This document shows, in pieces, positions 7,722-14,575 of a stretch of 64,000 nt of DNA (positions are counted from its first letter, which is position 1; each line of letters starts with the position of its first letter). This DNA comes from Bacterioplanes sp965233665 (lineage in GTDB: Bacteria; Pseudomonadota; Gammaproteobacteria; Pseudomonadales; Oceanobacteraceae). The notes under the pieces were generated by a model. It was not told the origin of the DNA, did no database searches, and saw only the letters and a list, made by a program, of their open reading frames with translations. Position numbers and translations under genes: made by a program. The stretch covers positions 31,405-95,404 of the forward strand of contig CBDDTG010000050.1 of assembly GCA_965233665.1 (NCBI GenBank), given 5' to 3'.

Positions 7722-8060
7722 TTAAATACCGTTGTGTTCACAGTTCGGGCAGGTGCGCGCCAGACGCACTTTTATGGGGTTGACTGTGCTGGGCTGGCCC
7801 GTGTGGTATTTGCGGCAGTCGTGCAGGCCGATCTCGCCCACCACTGGGCACATAACCGTGTCACCTAGAAAAGCGCCACGCACGGCGCGCTCGACTTTGG
7901 CTATGTCGCCTGGGTATTTATCGTTTAACACCTGGCTTAACGTGCCGGTCGAGTAGCCGATAATTTGGCCAACTTTTTTGCGGCCTTGCTGCTCGCATTG
8001 GCGACGCAGCTCATTAAGCCAAGCGGGTTCTTGTTCAAGGTTGAGTGCTGGAATGTTCAT
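7722..8060 (-). CDS. Phage HTH protein with C-terminal cysteines
   Basis: 112 residues. The N-terminal part has a helix-turn-helix (KKVGQIIGYSTGTLSQVLNDKY), in the pattern of small phage regulators that recognise DNA with an STGTLSQVLN-type helix. The stretch GDIAKVERAVRGAFLGDTVMCP and a C-terminal CPNC follow; with C71 and C81 these may form a zinc site. Similar proteins occur in the early block of Mu-like phages. Probably it is a DNA-binding regulator or replication accessory; its target is unknown. Confidence 0.7.
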   Translation of the reverse strand: MNIPALNLEQEPAWLNELRRQCEQQGRKKVGQIIGYSTGTLSQVLNDKYPGDIAKVERAVRGAFLGDTVMCPVVGEIGLHDCRKYHTGQPSTVNPIKVRLARTCPNCEHNGI

Positions 8061-8287
8061 GCCTGTGCTCCTTTGCGGCTTTTAATGCGACGCACAAAGC
8101 GGTGGTGGCGCATGGGCTCATCGGCGCGCCCAGTTTGGGCGCATGGTTTTTGGGTGCCTTGGCTGTACAAATCTCGGCATACGCCTGGGGCGTTTAAAAA
8201 CTGCTCCAGGCTGACGCCGTGCTGGTGTAACCCCAGCGCGATAAACTCGTCGGCCATTTGCTCCAGCAATTCATCTGAAATCAGCAT
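8057..8287 (-). CDS. Small hypothetical phage protein
   Basis: 76 residues, not recognised. The N-terminus is acidic and helical (SDELLEQMADEFIALGLHQ), and the C-terminus is strongly basic (MRHHRFVRRIKSRKGAQA). It overlaps both neighbours by 4-7 bases, consistent with the early operon. The charge split could fit a small adaptor between protein and DNA, but no function can be claimed. Confidence 0.55.
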   Translation of the reverse strand: MLISDELLEQMADEFIALGLHQHGVSLEQFLNAPGVCRDLYSQGTQKPCAQTGRADEPMRHHRFVRRIKSRKGAQA

Positions 8288-8874
8288 TCTTTTTCCTCCA
8301 GCTCGAGCTCTGTTTTGGGGTAAACCACCTGATCCAAATTAGGATCAAACAATTGCTTAACGCTGCGAATGCGCGGCGGGTTGGGCCCTGTATTCATGTG
8401 CGGATGCAGTCGATAGCGAGCGCGCCCGCCACTTTTTGAGTGCGGTTTGACCACTCGTAAATAGCCCGCTTTTTTTAGCCAGCCGATGTAGCTGAGGGTG
8501 TACAGCGGGCTGATGGGCAGCTCCTCTGTGTTGGCGGCCATGGTCAGCTCGCGGTCATCAAATTCCCTCAGCATGCGAATGGAGCGCCAGAGGTTTTCTT
8601 TGCGGCGACTGTGAACGCTGGGTTTGCCTGCATGCGTTAGGCGCGGCGCGGCGCTGCCGATGTCGTTACTCAGCTCGTAAACGTACTCAACTACTTGCCC
8701 CTTTTTATGGCGACTTACGACCGTGATAAACCCGCCTTTTTTGAGTTTTTGCAGGTAGTTTTTTACCGTGCTGTCATTCAGGCTGGTCGCGCAAATCACA
8801 TCCGCGCCGGTAAAGGTGCGCAGCTCGCGAATGGTTTGCCAAATGATTTGCTGGCGTTTTACGTTCTGGCTCAT
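8281..8874 (-). CDS. Tandem winged-helix phage protein
   Basis: 197 residues from ATG 8874, whose codon overlaps the stop of the MuB-like gene. Two similar modules are visible. Each has a helix beginning RQQIIWQTIRELRTF or RKENLWRSIRMLREF, then a recognition-type helix (LNDSTVKNYLQKLKKGGFI; PLYTLSYIGWLKKAGYLRV), then a beta wing. This internal duplication suggests two winged-helix DNA-binding domains. The gene lies directly behind the MuB-like ATPase, so a role in transposition control or early regulation is plausible. The family is present in Mu-like phages without an assigned function. Confidence 0.65.
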   Translation of the reverse strand: MSQNVKRQQIIWQTIRELRTFTGADVICATSLNDSTVKNYLQKLKKGGFITVVSRHKKGQVVEYVYELSNDIGSAAPRLTHAGKPSVHSRRKENLWRSIRMLREFDDRELTMAANTEELPISPLYTLSYIGWLKKAGYLRVVKPHSKSGGRARYRLHPHMNTGPNPPRIRSVKQLFDPNLDQVVYPKTELELEEKEC

Positions 8875-9590
8875 ACACGCCCCCGGCCACGCGGTACAAC
8901 TTGAGTGAAAATATCGCCTTGATAGCTTTCGGCGGTGAGGCTGTTGATGCCGTGGCTGTTGGCCCAATCCGCCATTTCAATCAGCGTGGTGGATACTCGG
9001 CGCGTCACACCGTGGGTTTTGTCTAAGATTTTTTCCGCTAAATCGTCGCTGATATTGAGCTGCGGGGCATAAATGGCTGCCAACTTGTCAAAGTCGGTGC
9101 GGCTGCAAGGCTGGGCAGCAATCCACTTTAAGACTCGGTTATGGATTTTTTCGTGCTGAGCGATTTTAGCGGGCAGGCGCTCCTCGCCGATTAGCATGAC
9201 GGGCGTGCCTGAACCTTCATACAAATCCATGACAATGGGCAGGCGCTTTTTATCCGCCAGATGATCTGCTTCATCAATCAACAAGGGGCGGTTGGTGGCG
9301 CTTAACTCTGCGCAGGCCAGCTCCATCATGGCACCGACCGTGATGCGACTCGGCGTTGAAATACCCATTTCGTGCAGTACGGCCCGCAAAAAATCGCGCG
9401 TTGTCCAAACGCTTTTTACTTGCACGTAATACGCGCGAAAGGTATGCGCGACCATGGTGAGCGACATGGTTTTGCCTAAGCCGCTATGGCCATGAAACAC
9501 CAGTAAGCCGGGGGCGTTTAAATTACGATTAACGGCGATATCAATCGCCTGGTAGCACAATGCTACATTGCTGGTACTCGCAAGGTTCAT
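8871..9590 (-). CDS. MuB-like AAA ATPase, target-DNA activator
   Basis: 239 residues. Walker A is GHSGLGKTMS near residue 34 and Walker B is PLLIDEADHL near residue 103, with an arginine-containing sensor region NRVLKW further on. MuB-type ATPases bind target DNA and stimulate the transposase. The protein is shorter than Mu B because it lacks an obvious N-terminal HTH domain, as in B3/D3112-type phages. A GGAG ribosome site lies upstream of the ATG (9590). It follows the transposase gene after 56 bases that contain a strong hairpin. Confidence 0.9.
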   Translation of the reverse strand: MNLASTSNVALCYQAIDIAVNRNLNAPGLLVFHGHSGLGKTMSLTMVAHTFRAYYVQVKSVWTTRDFLRAVLHEMGISTPSRITVGAMMELACAELSATNRPLLIDEADHLADKKRLPIVMDLYEGSGTPVMLIGEERLPAKIAQHEKIHNRVLKWIAAQPCSRTDFDKLAAIYAPQLNISDDLAEKILDKTHGVTRRVSTTLIEMADWANSHGINSLTAESYQGDIFTQVVPRGRGRV

Positions 9591-9615
9591 ATATACTCCG
9601 TTTATTGCATCTTTT

Positions 9616-9638
9616 GGCCGCTTATTGCGGCCTTTTTT
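9616..9638 (+). terminator. GGCCGC/GCGGCC hairpin with T-run between transposase and MuB-like genes
   Basis: Six perfect base pairs around a five-base loop (TTATT) are followed by six Ts on the plus strand. That orientation is opposite to the phage early operon, so it would act on antisense transcripts. On the early mRNA it forms a stem directly after the transposase stop codon without a U-run, and may serve mRNA stability instead. Confidence 0.5.
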
Positions 9639-9646
9639 ATTGACGG

Positions 9647-11812
9647 TTATTGGCCGACCGCGTTGGCATATAGGGCTTTGCCGGTGCGGTATTTACTGCT
9701 TTTTGTATATATTCTGTGCCAGTTTTTCTCCTCCTCTGTTGCAGTGTTATTGGCTATTTTTCTGGCCACTTCCTCGGCGAGGTAATAGCCCTCCTCGATA
9801 TCGTCGGGTGCTTTAAATGCCGTATCGCTAGCATTGGATACCGGGCTATTAAATGCTGGGGTAATGACCTGGCCGCGCGGCTCGGGCATTACTGGCTGTT
9901 CAGGCAGCTCTAAATCTGGGTTAAACCAGCTGGGCAATTGTTGCTCGTTGCGCTCGCTGTTAAGTGCGTCTTTAGCCGCTTCAATGCCAGCGCTGGTGTG
10001 TTGCTCTTGCGGGCGCGGGAAGTCGGTGACTTTTTCGGCGCGCTCTTGCTCGGCACGTTGATTTAGAATTTGCTGGGCGATATCGCGCTTGGTTAATTTG
10101 CGCGCGGCGGCTTTTAAGCGGCGGCGCTCTTCTTGGATCGCTTCTTTCTGAATTGATTTAGCCTTGGCGGCCAGCTCTTCGCGGCTAATGCCGCTTATGG
10201 CTGGGTCTTCAGCGGTGCAAATAAAGTCGCCCTCGGCGCTGTAAACATAAATGCGACCAATATCCGATTCGTCATAAAAGACTTGCACCGTTTCGCCAAT
10301 ATGGGCGGCCAGCTCGGCGTGAATATATGTGCAGGCGTTGAGGTGGATGCCTTTTTTGGTGATGGTGCGGCCACCGGCTGGCTGGCTTAGCAAAACATCA
10401 AGTAGGCGTTCGTCGTTGATGGTTTTAACCGTGCCAGGGTACTGGGTGACCATATCGTTGGGGCTGCAGCCCAGCTCGCTGTGTTTGCGCGTGTGGTATT
10501 CGTGCTCCAGCCATTGATCGCAAAAGGTTTGCAGCTCGGCGGCGGTGAGTTTGGCCTCAATGAGTTGGTCTTTTTTAAACAGGCGCTCGCTGAAGCTGTT
10601 GCGCGCTTCGATGCTTTGGCGCTCGCTGACGTTGTGGCCAATAAAGCCGGGCAGTAGCTCAGCCAAATCGTGTGCAAAGGTGCGAAAAACCCGTTCGATA
10701 TGCGGCTTTTTCCAGCCCTGAAAAGGCGGGCAAAATTGCTGCTCGATGCCGAGCGATTTAAAGGTGGTTTTAATCCACTTGCTTTTGTAGTCGGCGCCGT
10801 TGTCGGTTTTGGCGACGGTGGGCACGCCCCAATCCAAGATGGCGCGGCGGATGACTTTAGCAACGCCTTTGCTGTCTGAGGTGGGCATAACGATAAATTT
10901 CACGCGGCGTGAATAAACGTCGATAACACCCAGCAGGCTGTGGCGGCCATCGCTCAGCATCAGATCGGCAGGGGTGCTGTCAAACTCCCACTGTTGGTTC
11001 AGGCCGGTGGCTGCTTCGTTGGCTGAGCCAAAGGCGGCCATATACCTGTTCTTCCACTGGTCTGGGTCGACGCAGGCCATAAATAGCTGAGCGTTTTTCT
11101 CTTTGTAGTTGGCCACCCATCGGCATAATGCGCGCTCCGAGGGTAGCGTCACGGCCTTGCCGTAAAACTCGGTGCGCAGCACCTTGATCAGCACGCTGCT
11201 TTTAATGTGCGGGTGGGCCACCAGCATGGCCTCGATGTAGTTGGCCAGCTCAGGTTGGCTGTCGATGGTGCCTTTGCCTCGGCGGGCGGTGCCTTTGTCG
11301 CCAGCGACACTGGCGATGCCTTGCTCGCGCAGGCGCTTTTCCCAAGCAAATAATGCCGGGCGGCTGCAGGTGGGCTGGGCGTCGCGCACCCATGGCTCGA
11401 CGTTAATGTCGTCGGCTTTATAGGCCTTGGAAAACTCAGCATAGGCTTTGCTTTTTGGCAGCCCTGCTGCGAGCTGAAACTCACGCGCGGCGTCCATGAG
11501 CGCCAGGCGGGCGTCGATTTGGTTTTTAACGTGCTGCGGCAAGCGGCGGTACTCGGCCAGTGATTGCTGACGCTCGCTGTGGCCCAAGCCTTTGGTGGGT
11601 AGCTCAGAGGCGACCTTGCGCGCATGGCTGATGCGCAGCGCACGTTGAGTTTCGGGCGGCAGGCTGTCGATGTGGTATTCGTTGCCGCCGCCGCGCCCGG
11701 CGCGTTTGCGACTTTGCCAGCCATCACGGTTGGCGCGTTTGATGATGCCTGCGACTGTGCCGGGCAAACCTGGCTTGCCGCACAATTCGGCAGAGGTGAA
11801 CCAGTCGCTCAT
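9647..11812 (-). CDS. MuA-like DDE transposase
   Basis: 721 residues. The N-terminal MSDWFTSAELCGKPGLPGT is the Mu-type winged-helix enhancer/end-binding start, followed by DNA-binding regions. The catalytic core is visible: first Asp in WEFDSTPADL (about residue 274), second Asp in VAKTDNGADY (about 337), Glu in KPHIERVFRTF (about 373). A beta-barrel domain and a Lys/Arg-rich C-terminal domain, which would contact the MuB-like protein, follow. It inserts the phage by replicative transposition. Its start overlaps the stop of the upstream HTH gene (ATGA), so both are made from the early promoter controlled by Ner and the repressor. Confidence 0.95.
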   Translation of the reverse strand: MSDWFTSAELCGKPGLPGTVAGIIKRANRDGWQSRKRAGRGGGNEYHIDSLPPETQRALRISHARKVASELPTKGLGHSERQQSLAEYRRLPQHVKNQIDARLALMDAAREFQLAAGLPKSKAYAEFSKAYKADDINVEPWVRDAQPTCSRPALFAWEKRLREQGIASVAGDKGTARRGKGTIDSQPELANYIEAMLVAHPHIKSSVLIKVLRTEFYGKAVTLPSERALCRWVANYKEKNAQLFMACVDPDQWKNRYMAAFGSANEAATGLNQQWEFDSTPADLMLSDGRHSLLGVIDVYSRRVKFIVMPTSDSKGVAKVIRRAILDWGVPTVAKTDNGADYKSKWIKTTFKSLGIEQQFCPPFQGWKKPHIERVFRTFAHDLAELLPGFIGHNVSERQSIEARNSFSERLFKKDQLIEAKLTAAELQTFCDQWLEHEYHTRKHSELGCSPNDMVTQYPGTVKTINDERLLDVLLSQPAGGRTITKKGIHLNACTYIHAELAAHIGETVQVFYDESDIGRIYVYSAEGDFICTAEDPAISGISREELAAKAKSIQKEAIQEERRRLKAAARKLTKRDIAQQILNQRAEQERAEKVTDFPRPQEQHTSAGIEAAKDALNSERNEQQLPSWFNPDLELPEQPVMPEPRGQVITPAFNSPVSNASDTAFKAPDDIEEGYYLAEEVARKIANNTATEEEKNWHRIYTKSSKYRTGKALYANAVGQ

Positions 11813-12297
11813 AGCGCCTCCTCGTTATCGAACAGGGCCAGCTCTGGTGTGGCGCTGGATTCCACCGTGGCGCGGTGGCCTGCAATGTCTGCCATAACCC
11901 GAGTGAGCTGGGCGATGGTTTGATCTGCCTCGGCATTGCCTTGGTAAAACTGGGCAAGCGTGTTTAACGCGTCGTTAAAGCCGGTTTGCAGCTGCAGCAT
12001 GTCGTCTTGGCTGGCTGCTTTGGCCTTGGGCATGTCGATAACCAGCTTGTGGGCGCTGCTGCCGATCCACTTGGTGACAAACTGAGCGCCGCAAGCGTGT
12101 TCAAAAGGGCGGATCAGGTTGGCGGGCAGCTTGCCGCTCTCCATCCATTTGTAGAGCGTCCAGTGGCTGGCCATGCCCATGCGCTCGGCGATGCGCTCGA
12201 TGCTGAGGTTGTTGCGCTCTTTGGCGTACTGGATGCACAGCTCCATGGCGTGGCGGAGCGAGCGCGGTGCGGTACGTTTCCAATTTCGTCTGGCCAT
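11809..12297 (-). CDS. Phage HTH regulatory protein upstream of transposase
   Basis: 162 residues. The N-terminal half reads as a helix-turn-helix protein: LSIERIAERMGMASHWTLYKWMESGKLP followed by LIRPFEHACG, resembling regulators that sit between Ner and the transposase in D3112/B3-type phages. The C-terminal half is helical and acidic and may mediate oligomerisation. Its start is 117 bases after the Ner stop; that gap shows no further gene. It overlaps the transposase gene by 4 bases. The role in transposition or early regulation is inferred from place and fold only. Confidence 0.65.
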   Translation of the reverse strand: MARRNWKRTAPRSLRHAMELCIQYAKERNNLSIERIAERMGMASHWTLYKWMESGKLPANLIRPFEHACGAQFVTKWIGSSAHKLVIDMPKAKAASQDDMLQLQTGFNDALNTLAQFYQGNAEADQTIAQLTRVMADIAGHRATVESSATPELALFDNEEAL

Positions 12298-12414
12298 TGG
12301 CGGTGCCTATCTTCGTTCGATTCCAAAAAAACCTGCGGTCTGCCTCTATCGCTGCTCCCCTGAAGTGCCTAGCCTTTCGTTTGTGCAAGGCAGATTTCAG
12401 TTATGGGAGGTAGT

Positions 12415-12687
12415 TCATGCGACTTTGCTGTGATTACAGGGCTCGATTTTGATAGGCTCGCGATAACGACTGGGCCAGATCTCTTCCGGCCGCTTGCCCA
12501 GAAAGTCAGCAATGATGGTTTGCACTTTCGGGTAGGGCGTGCGGAGTACGTTGGCAAAAGTGCGTGGCTGGTTGTAGCCGTTGGCACGCGCCAGATCAGA
12601 CATGGTGCAGCCGCGTTTGCGGATCGCGGCTTTGATGTCTTCTGGGTGCCAGTCGTTGGGTGAGTGGTGGTGTTTGCTGCTACTCAT
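12415..12687 (-). CDS. ner: Ner-like DNA-binding regulator
   Basis: 90 residues. The core is classic Ner/Nlp: DWHPEDIKAAIRKRGCTMSDLARANGY, then a recognition helix and PKVQTIIADFLGKRPEEIWPSRY. In Mu, Ner is the first early gene and turns down both the early and repressor promoters during lytic growth. Here too it is the first leftward gene and is divergent from the repressor. The regulatory region between them (12,688-12,868) carries the operator-like repeats listed separately. Confidence 0.9.
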   Translation of the reverse strand: MSSSKHHHSPNDWHPEDIKAAIRKRGCTMSDLARANGYNQPRTFANVLRTPYPKVQTIIADFLGKRPEEIWPSRYREPIKIEPCNHSKVA

Positions 12688-12868
12688 TTTTTTGACCTTC
12701 CTTTAGCGACTTTCGATTACTAAAACTGTTGGCGCGTTTGGGTAATCGGTAGTGCTAAAGATAGTGCATAAACGGAAGGGGTGTAAAGCGTTTTAGGAAG
12801 TTTAATCTTCCGTTAAGGCGCTATTGTTTTTTCTTTTGTGCAAAAGCACTTAAAATTCAGTGGCTTAG
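12688..12868. promoter_or_regulatory. Divergent early/repressor control region
   Basis: 181 bases between ner (leftward) and the repressor (rightward), with the early promoter and the repressor promoter expected inside. Several copies of a GGAAG/CTTCC element occur (12,697; 12,773; 12,796-12,811). A TAAAAT-like -10 for the rightward promoter is seen at about 12,850. The leftward -10 and -35 cannot be chosen with confidence by eye. Confidence 0.6.
12796..12811. promoter_or_regulatory. Operator-like inverted repeat O1
   Basis: GGAAG, six AT-only bases (TTTAAT), then CTTCC form two five-base arms separated by six bases. The same arms and spacer length occur again at 12,900-12,917. The place between the divergent promoters fits a repressor or Ner binding site; which protein binds is not known. 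Confidence 0.6.
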
Positions 12869-13570
12869 ATGAACAATAAACTCGAAAAAGAAAACTCGAC
12901 GGAAGTTAAATCTTCCGAAAGCGGAATTTCAACTCGCTTAACTGCAATGGCGGCCAAATTCGGTGGAAAGCAGGCGTTTGCTGACAAGATCGGCATGAGT
13001 TACAGCCAGCTGCACCGCGTCATGAACGGCGATGCTGATCTGAAGCTCGCAACGGCGGTCAGAGCCGCCCAGGTGTGCGGTGTGTCGCTCGAATGGCTGG
13101 CACAGGGAACGGGCGAGGCGCATGCGCCTGCGAGCCAAGACGACATGAGCGATGAGTTTGAATTTATCCCTGGTTACTCGGTGCAGGTGTCTGCGGGCAA
13201 TGGCTCGTTTCCGCAGGAACACGAGCAGCCCACGCGCCGGCTAGCTTTCCGCAAGCGCTGGCTGAGCTTTCGTGGCCTTCACGCCAAGGATTTGGTGATG
13301 GTGTTCGCTAAAGGTGACTCAATGGAGCCAACCATCAGCGATAACAACACGCTGATGGTCGACACAAGCGACACCAGGCCACAGGATGGGCGCATCTACG
13401 TGATCCGCCACGGCGATCAGTTGGTGGTTAAACGCACCCAGCTGGTGCTTGGTAGTGGCGTGCGCCTGATCAGCGATAACAAGGCCTATCCTGAGCAGGT
13501 GGTGGATCTGGATGCATCCGATGAGCTAAGCGTGGTTGGTCGCGTGGTGTGGATTGGGAAGGACGTTTAA
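12869..13570 (+). CDS. CI-like prophage repressor with S24/LexA-type peptidase domain
   Basis: 233 residues. An N-terminal helix-turn-helix (KQAFADKIGMSYSQLHRVMNG) is followed by a linker and a LexA-like autopeptidase domain. The serine lies in GDSMEPT (about residue 151) and the lysine in QLVVKRTQ (about 191). The Ala-Gly in QVSAGNGS is a candidate self-cleavage site. It should keep the lytic genes off and be inactivated by RecA after DNA damage; this is inferred from the family. The first 20 residues are low in homology, and no good ribosome site precedes the ATG, so a later start is possible. It is the only rightward phage gene and the last gene before the phage end. Confidence 0.88.
   Translation: MNNKLEKENSTEVKSSESGISTRLTAMAAKFGGKQAFADKIGMSYSQLHRVMNGDADLKLATAVRAAQVCGVSLEWLAQGTGEAHAPASQDDMSDEFEFIPGYSVQVSAGNGSFPQEHEQPTRRLAFRKRWLSFRGLHAKDLVMVFAKGDSMEPTISDNNTLMVDTSDTRPQDGRIYVIRHGDQLVVKRTQLVLGSGVRLISDNKAYPEQVVDLDASDELSVVGRVVWIGKDV
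12900..12917. promoter_or_regulatory. Operator-like inverted repeat O2 inside the repressor gene
   Basis: CGGAAG, TTAAAT, CTTCCG: six-base arms around a six-base AT spacer, the best copy of this motif. It lies about 30 bases after the repressor start codon and would allow autoregulation by a roadblock, or it may show that the true start is further downstream. Confidence 0.6.
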
Positions 13571-13585
13571 AGTTGAAAGTCAGGA

Positions 13586-13633
13586 TCATGCGTCATTTTT
13601 AAGCAGTTGCAGGGCTTTGGCGATGACGCATGA
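13586..13633. repeat. 11-bp perfect inverted repeat near the phage end
   Basis: TCATGCGTCAT at 13,586-13,596 is repeated in reverse complement as ATGACGCATGA at 13,623-13,633, with 26 bases between. It follows the repressor stop by 15 bases and has no T-run after the second arm. It could be a transcript-end hairpin or a binding site for a phage protein. Confidence 0.7.
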
Positions 13634-13688
13634 CCATGACATACTTTTAACCAAATGCGCTTTAAACCCCGATTTTATGGGCATTTCA

Positions 13689-13730
13689 TCCCATTCAATC
13701 CCGACCACTCCCACTTAATCCCGTATCTCA
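13689..13730. other. Putative phage end with two transposase-site-like repeats (att junction)
   Basis: On the minus strand CGGGATTAAGTGGGA and CGGGATTGAATGGGA (two mismatches) lie exactly 20 bases apart, at 13,709-13,723 and 13,689-13,703. Seven bases beyond the outer copy the plus strand ends in TATCTCA, so the phage would begin 5'-TGAGATA on the minus strand. Mu-type phages begin with TG and carry transposase sites a few bases inside. Host sequence would start at 13,731. The exact base needs the other phage end, with its 5-bp target duplication, for proof. Confidence 0.45.
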
Positions 13731-13912
13731 GGTCTTATGTCTGGTTACACCGATTACGGTGTTGCTGTTCTTGAAAAGATCCCGATATTTCCTGCAAATA
13801 GCGCCTTGTACTCGCGCTTTCCATTCGCTCTGAAAATATGGAACTTCTGACTCAGGACACTAGATTTAGGCGCCTGTGCTATGATCGCCGTCCGTTGGGG
13901 AGTGGCTGAATT
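13731..13912 (+). promoter_or_regulatory. Intergenic region between prophage end and GntR-type regulator
   Basis: 182 bases, expected to hold the promoter of the regulator-smc operon. CTATGAT at about 13,878 could be a -10 element. The near palindrome ACACCGATTACGGTGT at 13,747-13,762 could be an operator, perhaps for the GntR-type protein itself. No gene is seen. Confidence 0.4.
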
Positions 13913-14572
13913 ATGGGTTTGAGCCGAGCGCAAAGTCTGGCAGAGCAAATTGCCGATCACATCGAGCATCGCATCGTAACGGGCGAGATGGTCAGCGGTG
14001 AGCGCATACAAGAAGTAAAAGTCGTCAAAGCACTGGACGTCAGCCGCGGCAGTGTGCGCGAGGCGTTATTGCTGCTCGAAGCACGCCATTTGGTGACCAT
14101 TTTGCCGCGCCGTGGCGCCTTCGTCGCTGAGCTGACGGTGCAGCGGGTCAACAGTCTGTACGACCTGTTTGAGCACTTGTTGATCATGCTGACGCAGCAA
14201 TTGGCCGAGCGCTGGCAGCCAACTCAGCTGCCGCCTTTGTTAACAACCGCCGATACGCTGCAGCAACATCAAGGCGCCTATGACGACTTTATGCGTTACG
14301 GCTTTGTCTTGATGGAGCGCGCCTTAGGCGTAGTGGCGAACAATTATCTCAGCCAAGTGCTGCTCGACCTGCAGCCGGCCATTCGCCGAACCTACGCACT
14401 TGCCATGCGCCATTCACAGCGTGAGCGTGACAATGCGCAGCGCTTTTTTGCCCAGTTGGTCGAGGCGGTCTTGCAACGCGACGTTGCAGCCATGCCGGCC
14501 ATCGTGCATAACTACGGCCAGCACCAACGACAACAAGTACTTAATGCCCTGGGAAACGAGGCAACTCACTGA
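13913..14572 (+). CDS. GntR/FadR-family transcriptional regulator
   Basis: 219 residues. The N-terminal winged helix-turn-helix (residues about 8-75) has the FadR-subfamily signature LDVSRGSVREALLLLEARHLV followed by PRRGAFVAEL. The C-terminal part (about 85-210) is an all-helical FCD-type ligand domain, although the usual metal-binding histidines are not obvious. It ends three bases before smc, and the same order (GntR-type regulator then smc) occurs in Pseudomonas, so the two are co-transcribed. The effector is unknown; fatty-acid or carboxylate ligands are usual in this family. Confidence 0.85.
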   Translation: MGLSRAQSLAEQIADHIEHRIVTGEMVSGERIQEVKVVKALDVSRGSVREALLLLEARHLVTILPRRGAFVAELTVQRVNSLYDLFEHLLIMLTQQLAERWQPTQLPPLLTTADTLQQHQGAYDDFMRYGFVLMERALGVVANNYLSQVLLDLQPAIRRTYALAMRHSQRERDNAQRFFAQLVEAVLQRDVAAMPAIVHNYGQHQRQQVLNALGNEATH

Positions 14573-14575
14573 TTT

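Larger units (their letters stand above)
1..13730 (-). mobile_element. Mu-like transposable prophage, early arm (partial)
   Basis: Gene content and order match Mu-type phages: repressor, Ner, transposase A, ATPase B, DUF3164, GemA, Mor, lysis genes, then gp25/26/27/28-like packaging genes. All read leftward except the divergent repressor. Most genes overlap by 1-4 bases (ATGA or TAATG), as in phage operons. The right boundary is proposed at about 13,730, where two 15-bp transposase-site-like repeats are followed by a terminal CA. Host genes (GntR-type regulator, smc) begin at 13,913. The left boundary, head and tail genes lie outside the window. The early and lysis genes seen here are open, so nothing visible shows the phage to be dead, but its completeness cannot be judged. 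Confidence 0.95.
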
